DNA of 64,000 bases from assembly GCF_001544875.2 (NCBI RefSeq), contig NZ_FCOA02000010.1:62001-126000 (forward strand). Direction: 5' to 3'. The stretch's first letter is position 1, and each line of letters begins with the position of its first letter. The notes beneath the pieces are model-generated. The model did no database searches. It saw nothing but the letters and a program-made list of their open reading frames with translations, and was not told the origin of the DNA. The DNA comes from Caballeronia hypogeia (GTDB lineage Bacteria > Pseudomonadota > Gammaproteobacteria > Burkholderiales > Burkholderiaceae). Of the stretch, positions 57,839 through 64,000 are shown in pieces. The translations under genes were made by a program, and so were the position numbers.

Positions 57839-58843
57839 ATGATCGACCTGCGCAGCGATACCGTCACCCGTCCCAGCCAAGCCATGCTCGCGGCCATGAC
57901 CGCAGCCGAAACCGGGGACGACGTCTGGGGCGACGATCCCACCGTCATCAAACTTCAGGCCACGCTCGCGGAGCGCACCGGCAAGGAAGCCGGCCTGTTC
58001 TTCCCGAGCGGCACGCAAAGCAATCTCGCGGCGTTGATGGCGCATTGCGCGCGCGGCGACGAGTACGTCGTCGGGCAGCACGCGCACACGTACAAATACG
58101 AAGGCGGCGGGGCGGCGGTGCTCGGCAGCATCCAGCCGCAGCCGATCGAAAACGCGTCCGACGGCTCGTTGCCGCTCGACAAGATCGCGGCGGCGATCAA
58201 GCCCATCGACAATCACTTTGCGCGCACGCGTCTGCTCGCATTGGAAAACACGATCGGCGGGAAGGTGTTGCCGGCGTCGTATGTCGCGCAGGCGACGCAG
58301 CTCGCGCGCGATCGCGGTCTTGCCACGCATCTCGACGGCGCGCGCGTGTTCAACGCGGCGGTGGCATCGGATAAACCGGTGGGCGAGCTGTGCGCGCCGT
58401 TCGATTCGGTGTCGATCTGCTTTTCGAAGGGGCTCGGCGCGCCGGTGGGTTCGGTGCTGGTCGGCTCGAAGGCGTTGATCGAAGTCGCGAGCCGCTGGCG
58501 CAAGGTGCTGGGCGGCGGCATGCGTCAATCGGGCGTGCTGGCGGCGGCGTGTCTGCATGCGCTTGATCATCATGTCGATGGTCTCGCGCGGGATCACGAC
58601 AACGCCGCACATCTCGCCGCCGGACTCGCTCAAATCGACGGCCTGGAAGTGCAATCGCTCGCGACCAACATGGTTTTCGCGCGCATTCCGGACGCGCATT
58701 GCGCGTCGCTCGAAGCGTTTCTGAAGGAGCGCGGCATTCTCACGCAAATGCTCTATGCGTCGCGGTTTGTCACGCATCGCGATGTGTCGCGGGACGATAT
58801 TGATGCCGTGATTCGCGCGATGAAGGACTACTTCGCGCGCTGA
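57839..58843 (+). CDS. ltaE: Low-specificity L-threonine aldolase
   Basis: PLP enzyme cleaving L-threonine/allo-threonine to glycine and acetaldehyde. I chose ATG 57839 (MIDLRSDTVTRPSQAM, the family start); 334 residues. PLP Lys197 is in SICFSKGLGAPVGS, and the cofactor site includes HLDGARVFNAA. Separated from allA by a terminator; a link to glyoxylate/glycine metabolism is possible but not shown. Confidence 0.94.
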   Translation: MIDLRSDTVTRPSQAMLAAMTAAETGDDVWGDDPTVIKLQATLAERTGKEAGLFFPSGTQSNLAALMAHCARGDEYVVGQHAHTYKYEGGGAAVLGSIQPQPIENASDGSLPLDKIAAAIKPIDNHFARTRLLALENTIGGKVLPASYVAQATQLARDRGLATHLDGARVFNAAVASDKPVGELCAPFDSVSICFSKGLGAPVGSVLVGSKALIEVASRWRKVLGGGMRQSGVLAAACLHALDHHVDGLARDHDNAAHLAAGLAQIDGLEVQSLATNMVFARIPDAHCASLEAFLKERGILTQMLYASRFVTHRDVSRDDIDAVIRAMKDYFAR

Positions 58844-58850
58844 AACAAAA

Positions 58851-58878
58851 ATGCCTCGCTTCGTGTGAAGCGGGGCAT
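58851..58878 (-). terminator. Terminator between ltaE and puuD
   Basis: ATGCCTCGCTTC (58851-58862) / GAAGCGGGGCAT (58867-58878), a 12-bp stem with one G-T pair and a 4-base loop. Read on the minus strand it is followed by TTTTTGTTT, so it ends puuD transcription; it may also stop ltaE readthrough. Confidence 0.8.
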
Positions 58879-58906
58879 CTGGTGATTCCCGTGCGGCAGC
58901 GAAAGC

Positions 58907-60100
58907 TTATTCCACCGCGCCGCCCGCAAACCACGCGGCCACCTTCTGGCGCTCCGCGTCCGTCATCTGCGTGACATTGCCCAGCGGCATCGCCTTCAGC
59001 GTCACAGCCTGCTGATGCACGCGCTGCGCATTCTGCTTGATCTCGGCCGGCGTATCGAGCAACACGCCTGCCGGTGCGCTGCCCATCATCGTCGGATGCG
59101 CGGAGTGGCAGGTCGCGCAACGCTGCTGGATGATCGGCTGAATGTCGGCGACCTTTATCGTCGGCGCGCCCGCGGCTTGCGCAACCGGCACGGAAGGCGC
59201 GGGCATCGTCCAGGCGAAGGCGCCGAGCACCAGCACCAGACCGGCGACCGGCATGTACCACAGCACCTGGCCGCGATGACGCATCACGAAGAACTGGCGA
59301 ATCAGCGCGCCGGCCAGCATGATCAGCACGAGGATCAGCCAGTTGAACGTGTGCGTGTAGGTCATCGCATAGTGGTTCGACAGCATCGCGAACACCACCG
59401 GCAGCGTGAAATACGTGTTGTGCACCGAGCGCTGCTTGCCGCGCTTGCCGTAGATCGCGTTCGGCGTTTCGCCCTTGAGCATCGCCGCGACCATCTTGCG
59501 CTGGCCCGGAATGATGACGAAGAACACGTTGGCCGACATGATCGTCGCGATCATCGCGCCGGTGATCAGATACGCGGCGCGGCCGGCGAACACGTGGCAC
59601 GCGACGAACGCGGCGACCAGCACATAGATGCCGACGCAGATGCCCAGCAGCTTGTCGTTGGTGCCGAGCAGGCGGCACAGCGAGTCATACACGATCCAGC
59701 CTGCCAGCAGGAACCCGAGTGCGGCGGAGACCGCGACGACCGGGCCCATGTCGAGCACGCTCTTGTCGATGAGATACGTGCTGGGCGAGAGCAGATACAG
59801 CACGAAGAACAGGCCGAAACCCGACATCCACGTGGTGTACGACGGCCAGAACGACCAGTGCAGATTCTCCGGCATGTCCTGCGGCGCGACGGAGTACTTC
59901 TGCATGTGATAGAAACCGCCGCCGTGAACGTGCCAGAAATCGCCGAACACGCCGCGACGGCGCGCGTTCGGGTCCGTAGGCGGTTTCAAACTGTTGTCGA
60001 GCGCGACGAAGTAGAACGATTCGCCGATCCACGCGATCGCGACGATGACGTGCAGACAGCGCAATACGAGATTGAGCCAGTCGGTGACAAAGCCTTCCAT
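58907..60100 (-). CDS. puuD: Urate hydroxylase PuuD (membrane protein with cytochrome c domain)
   Basis: Oxidises urate to 5-hydroxyisourate, passing electrons to the respiratory chain. ATG 60100 has GGAGGAG just upstream; the GTG at 60112 is less likely. 397 residues: about eight membrane helices (VLRCLHVIVAIAWIGESFYFVALD first) and a C-terminal cytochrome c domain with heme motif CATCH (328-332) and a Met ligand in LKAMPLGN. Downstream of uraH on the same strand. Confidence 0.93.
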   Translation of the reverse strand: MEGFVTDWLNLVLRCLHVIVAIAWIGESFYFVALDNSLKPPTDPNARRRGVFGDFWHVHGGGFYHMQKYSVAPQDMPENLHWSFWPSYTTWMSGFGLFFVLYLLSPSTYLIDKSVLDMGPVVAVSAALGFLLAGWIVYDSLCRLLGTNDKLLGICVGIYVLVAAFVACHVFAGRAAYLITGAMIATIMSANVFFVIIPGQRKMVAAMLKGETPNAIYGKRGKQRSVHNTYFTLPVVFAMLSNHYAMTYTHTFNWLILVLIMLAGALIRQFFVMRHRGQVLWYMPVAGLVLVLGAFAWTMPAPSVPVAQAAGAPTIKVADIQPIIQQRCATCHSAHPTMMGSAPAGVLLDTPAEIKQNAQRVHQQAVTLKAMPLGNVTQMTDAERQKVAAWFAGGAVE

Positions 60101-60180
60101 GAACTCCTCCACTACCGATTTGTTATGCGCACATCGTCACGATTCATCGGGGACGCGCGCGATGTGCTGATATCTATGTT

Positions 60181-60534
60181 TTAGCTGCCGCGATAGGTGC
60201 TGTACGACCACGGCGAGACGAGCAGCGGCACGTGATAGTGCGACGCCGAATCCGCGATGCCGAAGCGCAGCGCGACGCGATCGACGAAACGCGGCTCGGG
60301 CACTTTTACGCCCAGCTTCGCGAAGTAATCGCCTGCATGAAACAACAGCTCGTATTCGCCGGTTTCGAATTCGGCGCCTTCGAGCAGCGGCGCGTCGGCG
60401 CGGCCGTCTTCGTTGGTCTGGATGGTTTTGATCGCGCGGCGGGTGTCGCCGTTGAGCGCGAACAGCTCGACTGTGATGTTGGCGCCCGGGCGGCCGTGCG
60501 CGGTGTCGAGGACGTGGGTAGTGAGCTTGCCCAT
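60181..60534 (-). CDS. uraH: 5-hydroxyisourate hydrolase
   Basis: Transthyretin-like enzyme hydrolysing 5-hydroxyisourate to OHCU. I chose ATG 60534 (MGKLTTHVLDTAHGRPGANI), with AAGGAA about 9 bp upstream; 117 residues. Diagnostic HVLDTAHGRPG, HYHVPLLVSPWSYSTYRGS and the C-terminal YRGS tetrapeptide distinguish it from transthyretin. No periplasmic signal is seen. 80 bp before puuD. Confidence 0.96.
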   Translation of the reverse strand: MGKLTTHVLDTAHGRPGANITVELFALNGDTRRAIKTIQTNEDGRADAPLLEGAEFETGEYELLFHAGDYFAKLGVKVPEPRFVDRVALRFGIADSASHYHVPLLVSPWSYSTYRGS

Positions 60535-61022
60535 TTCGCAGATTCCTTGAGTTGTGCGAGATCCGGCTTTGCGCATCGATCCGAATTTCGGCACCTTGAA
60601 CAAACAGTGCGTCTGCGGCGGATCGAGGCTCCACGTCAGTGGCTACATACCCGTCGGCGTTTCAGATGCGCGCCGTGTACAGCATTGTAGGAATTTGAGA
60701 TGCGCTGTGCGCCCCCGATAGGAAAGATAATGCCCAACGCATGACAGCCACCCGTAAGCCTTGGCGGGCGGGGCCGGACGCCCTTGCGCACGGCCTTTTC
60801 GCCGATCCTACCCCCGCCAAAATTCGCGAATATATCGCGGGCCTGAGGGGGACTATGACGGCAGCTTGATTGCGTCCGAATTTTTGGCTGCGGACAGTGT
60901 CGATGCGCGCGGCATCCATGCATGCTTGCGGCGTCCCGAAGACGGCGGCGAACGCTGGGTAACCGGGGCTTTTCACTGGTTCCCCGTAGTTTTCATCCGG
61001 CCGTCTTTTGGAGACTTAAACG
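60535..61022. other. Divergent intergenic region between uraH and the 8-oxoguanine deaminase
   Basis: 488 bp without a convincing gene. It holds a perfect palindrome CGCGA-ATATA-TCGCG at 60825-60839, a possible operator, and TTTGGAGA before the deaminase ATG. Several short ORFs on both strands overlap each other and have no family features. Confidence 0.55.
60825..60839. promoter_or_regulatory. Palindrome CGCGA-N5-TCGCG
   Basis: CGCGA (60825-60829) and TCGCG (60835-60839) flank ATATA, giving a perfect 5-bp-arm inverted repeat about 185 bp before the deaminase start. A possible operator; no regulator can be assigned. Confidence 0.4.
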
Positions 61023-62381
61023 ATGCCACGCACCCTGCTGGTCAAGAACGCCCACATGCTCGTCACGATGGACGCGCAACGCCGCGAGATCGCCGATGGC
61101 GGCCTCTACATCGAGGACAACCGGATCGTTCAGGCGGGACCGACGAGCGAACTCCCGCCCACCGCCGACGACGTGCTCGACATGCGCGGCCATCTCGTCA
61201 TTCCCGGTCTCGTCAACACGCATCACCACATGTATCAGAGCCTGACGCGGGCGATTCCCGCCGCGCAGAACGCCGAACTGTTCGGCTGGCTCACGAATCT
61301 CTACAAGATCTGGGCGCATCTGACGCCCGAGATGATCAACGTCTCGACCAAGACCGCGATGGCCGAATTGCTGCTGTCCGGCTGTACGACGTCGAGCGAC
61401 CATCTTTATATCTATCCGAACGGCAGCCGGCTCGACGACAGCATCGCCGCGGCGCGCGAAATCGGCATGCGCTTTCATGCGGCGCGCGGCAGCATGAGCG
61501 TCGGGCAGAAGGATGGCGGCTTGCCGCCTGATTCCGTCGTCGAAAGGGAAGATGCGATTCTGAAGGACTCGCAGCGGCTCATCGAGACCTATCACGACGA
61601 AGGACGCTACGCGATGCTGCGCGTGGTCGTGGCGCCTTGTTCGCCGTTTTCCGTGAGCCGCGAGCTGATGCGCGATGCGGCGTTGCTCGCGCGCGAGTAC
61701 GGCGTCTCGCTGCACACGCACCTGGCCGAGAACGTGAACGACGTCGCGTACAGCCGCGAGAAGTTCGGCATGACGCCGGCCGAGTACGCAGAAGATCTGG
61801 GCTGGGTAGGCCACGACGTGTGGCACGCGCACTGCGTGCAACTGGACAAGCCGGGGATCGAGCTGTTTGCGCGCACCGGCACGGGCGTCGCGCACTGTCC
61901 GTGCTCGAACATGCGGCTCGCGTCGGGCATCGCGCCGATTCGCGCAATGCGCGATGCGGGCGTGCCGGTCGGTATCGGCGTGGACGGGTCGGCATCGAAC
62001 GATGGCGCGCAGATGGTCGGCGAAGTGCGGCAGGCGCTGCTTTTGCAGCGCGTGGGCTTCGGGCCCGATGCGATGACCGCGCGCGAGGCGCTCGAAATCG
62101 CCACGCTCGGCGGCGCGAAAGTGCTCAATCGCGATGACATCGGCGCGCTCGCCCCGGGCATGGCGGCGGATTTCGTGTCGTTCGATCTGTCGCAGCCGGC
62201 TTTTGCGGGTGCGCTGCACGATCCGGTGGCGGCGCTGGTGTTCTGCGCGCCGTCGCAGGTATCCACGAGCGTCATCGACGGCAAGGTCGTGGTGAAGGAA
62301 GGCCGCCTGACGACGCTCGATCTGGGCGCGGTGGTGGAACGCCACAACCGGCTGGCGGGCGAGTTGGCGAACCGGGCGTAG
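61023..62381 (+). CDS. 8-oxoguanine deaminase (amidohydrolase family)
   Basis: Predicted to deaminate 8-oxoguanine to urate. 452 residues of the TRZ/ATZ-like amidohydrolase fold: metal motif NTHHHMYQSL (ligands His67, His69), SLHTHLAENVND, WHAHCVQLDKPG and the Asp in GIGVDGSASNDGAQMVGEV. The segment AIPAAQNAELFGWLTNLYKIWAHLTPEM resembles the 8-oxoguanine deaminase subgroup rather than GuaD. Alternatives: guanine deaminase or an S-triazine-type hydrolase; the neighbouring urate pathway favours 8-oxoguanine. Confidence 0.8.
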   Translation: MPRTLLVKNAHMLVTMDAQRREIADGGLYIEDNRIVQAGPTSELPPTADDVLDMRGHLVIPGLVNTHHHMYQSLTRAIPAAQNAELFGWLTNLYKIWAHLTPEMINVSTKTAMAELLLSGCTTSSDHLYIYPNGSRLDDSIAAAREIGMRFHAARGSMSVGQKDGGLPPDSVVEREDAILKDSQRLIETYHDEGRYAMLRVVVAPCSPFSVSRELMRDAALLAREYGVSLHTHLAENVNDVAYSREKFGMTPAEYAEDLGWVGHDVWHAHCVQLDKPGIELFARTGTGVAHCPCSNMRLASGIAPIRAMRDAGVPVGIGVDGSASNDGAQMVGEVRQALLLQRVGFGPDAMTAREALEIATLGGAKVLNRDDIGALAPGMAADFVSFDLSQPAFAGALHDPVAALVFCAPSQVSTSVIDGKVVVKEGRLTTLDLGAVVERHNRLAGELANRA

Positions 62382-62390
62382 GAAATGAAG

Positions 62391-62412
62391 CGGGGCGCCC
62401 GAAAGCGCCCCG
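62391..62412. terminator. Hairpin between the deaminase and LysR genes
   Basis: CGGGGCGC (62391-62398) / GCGCCCCG (62405-62412), a perfect 8-bp stem between convergent genes. No clear T-run on either side, so it is a weak terminator candidate. Confidence 0.5.
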
Positions 62413-62421
62413 TGTATCGCG

Positions 62422-63354
62422 TCAAGGCTGGTCGATCAGCGAGCGCGTCGCTTCGGCGACGAGCCCGCGCAGCCAGCGCACTTCATCGGAGTAATGGCAG
62501 CGCTCGTGCCAGAGCTGGTAATACTGCATCGGCGGGAAATCGAGCGGCGCCGGCACGACGGCGAGCGGCAGGAAGCGCGCGTAATGATCCGCGAACAGCC
62601 GCGTCGTGGTGAACACGAGATCCGACTTGATCAGCACGTACGGCGCGAGATTGAAGTACGGCAGCGTGACGACGACGTGACGCTTCAGACGCTCGCGCGC
62701 GAGATGCACGTCGATGGCGCCGCGCTGGCCGACGGAATAGGGCGTCGGCGCGAGATGCGGCGCGTTGAGATACTGATCGAGCGTGAGCCCGCCGCGCTTG
62801 GCGAACGGATGCGTGTTGCTGACGAGACACACGATCTTGTCGACGAACAGATTGGAGAGGTGCAACTGTTCGGGCGGCTCGGGCCAGTTGCCGACGACGA
62901 TATCGAGCTTGCCGTCCTCCAGCGCGAGTTCGTAGTCGAACGCCGGCCCGAGCGAATGAAACTCGAGCGTCGCGTTGGGCGCGGCCTGGCGGAAGCGTTC
63001 GACGACGGTCGGCACGAACAGCACGTTCAGGTAATCCGGGCAGCCGATGCGATAGCACCGCACCGATGTCGACGGATCGAAGTTGTGCTGCTGGACCTTG
63101 ATGCGCTCGATTTCGCGCAGTGCGTTCTGCGTCGGTTCGAGCAGGCGCAGGCCGTATTCGGTGGGCACCATGCCGGATTTGCCGCGCACCAGCAGCGGGT
63201 CGCCGGTGATGTCGCGCAGACGGCGCAGCGCGGCGCTGATGGCGGGTTGCGACTGATTGAGCTTGACGGCCGCGCGGGTCACGCTGCGTTCCATCAGGAG
63301 GGTGTGCAAGACGCGCAATAAATACGTATCGATCGCCTCGCGTTGCTGACTCAT
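62422..63354 (-). CDS. LysR-family transcriptional regulator
   Basis: 310 residues: N-terminal helix-turn-helix (about 5-65; LLRVLHTLLMERSVTRAAVKLNQSQPAISAALRRLRDITGDPLLVRG) and a NodD/LinR-like effector domain (RCYRIGCPDYLNVLFVPTVVERF). Divergent from the ABC transporter gene at 63626 and convergent with the deaminase, so it likely controls purine uptake or use; its ligand is not known. Confidence 0.93.
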   Translation of the reverse strand: MSQQREAIDTYLLRVLHTLLMERSVTRAAVKLNQSQPAISAALRRLRDITGDPLLVRGKSGMVPTEYGLRLLEPTQNALREIERIKVQQHNFDPSTSVRCYRIGCPDYLNVLFVPTVVERFRQAAPNATLEFHSLGPAFDYELALEDGKLDIVVGNWPEPPEQLHLSNLFVDKIVCLVSNTHPFAKRGGLTLDQYLNAPHLAPTPYSVGQRGAIDVHLARERLKRHVVVTLPYFNLAPYVLIKSDLVFTTTRLFADHYARFLPLAVVPAPLDFPPMQYYQLWHERCHYSDEVRWLRGLVAEATRSLIDQP

Positions 63355-63398
63355 GTTATCTCCACTATATGTTCTGGCTGATCGACGCAGGGGTGCGA

Positions 63399-63416
63399 CA
63401 TATCATTTTTAATATG
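63399..63416. promoter_or_regulatory. AT-rich inverted repeat in the LysR/ABC divergent region
   Basis: CATAT (63399-63403) and ATATG (63412-63416) flank 8 A/T-rich bases, in a 271-bp gap between divergent genes. A possible LysR binding or promoter element; a clean T-N11-A box is not evident. Confidence 0.4.
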
Positions 63417-63625
63417 AAGCAAAAATTTCGTCAAGGTGTGGCTAACCCGCAAATACTGGCTCAGCGCGATTTGGCGCGTTATTTTGAGGAATCGACTTAG
63501 CGTCTCGAATTCTGTACATTCTGCCCGCGGCCCAATTTGCGTGACACGAAAATGTTGCGCGCCGGTTTCGCGGTAACTTTTTCCAGTCCGGCCTGCTCGG
63601 TGGCCGGGCGCATATCTGGATCTCA

Positions 63626-64000
63626 ATGGGCGACGCCATCCAAACGTCGACGACGCCACCGCGCCTGGCGTTGTCGGGCATCAGCAAGCAGTATCCGTCG
63701 GTCAAGGCGAACGACGGCGTGAATCTCGTCGTCATGCCGGGCGAAATCCACGCCGTGCTCGGCGAGAACGGCGCGGGCAAGTCGACGCTGATGAAAATCA
63801 TCTACGGCGCCGTGCGTCCGGACGAGGGCGAGATCCGCTGGCAGGGCGAAGTGGTCGAAATCGGCAGCCCGGCGGCGGCGCGCAAGCTCGGCATCGGCAT
63901 GGTGTTTCAGCATTTCTCGCTGTTCGAGACGCTGACGGTCGGCGAGAACATCGCGCTCGCGCTCGACGAGAAGTTCGACATGAAGACCTTGTCGCGACGC
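63626..64000 (+). CDS. ABC transporter ATP-binding protein, nucleoside/sugar type (3' end cut by window)
   Basis: 125 residues before the window ends. The start MGDAIQTSTTPPRLALSGISKQYP leads to Walker A GENGAGKSTLMKIIYG and Q-loop GMVFQHFSLFETLTVGENIAL. The first copy of a probable tandem ATPase of the NupO/BmpA-associated class (predicted from the N-terminal sequence), which imports nucleosides or purines. Context next to urate genes suggests a purine substrate; the permeases and binding protein would lie beyond the window. Confidence 0.88.
   Translation, partial: MGDAIQTSTTPPRLALSGISKQYPSVKANDGVNLVVMPGEIHAVLGENGAGKSTLMKIIYGAVRPDEGEIRWQGEVVEIGSPAAARKLGIGMVFQHFSLFETLTVGENIALALDEKFDMKTLSRR

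Noticed and set aside
60636..60976. Small overlapping minus-strand ORFs of 95-104 residues before the deaminase
   Set aside because: Mutually overlapping frames, no ribosome binding site or recognisable motif.
50900..64000. Horizontally acquired or mobile origin for the purine cluster
   Set aside because: No integrase, transposase, tRNA junction or flanking direct repeat was seen, and base composition looks like the rest of the window.

Overview
This is a gene-dense, high-GC window with the codon bias and gene orders of Burkholderia sensu lato (beta-proteobacteria, family Burkholderiaceae; Paraburkholderia or Caballeronia-like). The evidence is conserved synteny and protein sequence: smc-zipA-ligA; rpsB-tsf-pyrH-frr-uppS-cdsA-dxr-rseP-bamA-skp-lpxD-fabZ-lpxA-lpxB-rnhB; guaB-guaA; and a urate/allantoin degradation cluster. 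I see no tRNA or rRNA gene, insertion sequence, prophage, integrase, CRISPR array or recognisable defence locus, and no region whose composition obviously suggests recent transfer.

Layout. 1-8.0 kb: chromosome and cell-division genes (smc truncated by the window edge, zipA, ligA), peptide deformylase, then a small ParB-like ORF on the minus strand. 8.3-13.9 kb, minus strand: map-glnD-rluB, in which the pseudouridine synthase carries a long N-terminal array of 40-residue repeats. 14.1-30.2 kb, plus strand: a large housekeeping run covering translation (rpsB, tsf, frr), UMP kinase, isoprenoid and phospholipid precursors (uppS, cdsA, dxr), envelope proteolysis (rseP), outer-membrane assembly (bamA, skp), lipid A and fatty acids (lpxD, fabZ, lpxA, lpxB), RNase HII and an RNA methyltransferase. 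30.2-34.0 kb: divergent ppsR/ppsA, the regulator and enzyme of PEP synthesis. 34.1-37.9 kb: an NfeD/SPFH membrane pair, smpB divergent from ratA-rnfH, and an EamA transporter. 38.1-42.2 kb: guaB, an unusual repeat-tailed membrane protein, and guaA. 42.2-50.9 kb: thpR, a ddpX-ddpABCDF-type D-Ala-D-Ala dipeptide operon, a DUF1992 protein, tadA and ldcA.

50.9-64 kb is the main accessory metabolic region. A GntR regulator, an NCS1 permease, a hydantoin/allantoin racemase, puuE, uraD, allantoicase (alc) and allA lie on the plus strand, followed by a threonine aldolase. puuD and uraH lie on the minus strand. Next come a predicted 8-oxoguanine deaminase, a LysR regulator and the start of a nucleobase/nucleoside-type ABC transporter. 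Together these encode urate to 5-hydroxyisourate (PuuD), to OHCU (UraH), to (S)-allantoin (UraD), to allantoate (PuuE, with the racemase for the R form), to ureidoglycolate plus urea (Alc), to glyoxylate plus urea (AllA). The 8-oxoguanine deaminase would make urate directly and so feed the same path. Xanthine dehydrogenase and urease are not in the window.

The least explained observations are: (i) eight near-identical 120-bp units coding for the N-terminus of RluB; (ii) an 8-residue DPVTGR-type repeat tail on an uncharacterised membrane protein between guaB and guaA; (iii) repeated TTGT-N2-ACAA palindromes around the GntR gene, with a near match before puuE; (iv) a palindrome holding two opposed -10 boxes between smpB and ratA; (v) three tandem 12-mers between ppsR and ppsA; (vi) a 78-residue ParB-box-like protein. 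None of these by itself demonstrates a new system. All assignments were made by reading the sequence, without database searches.
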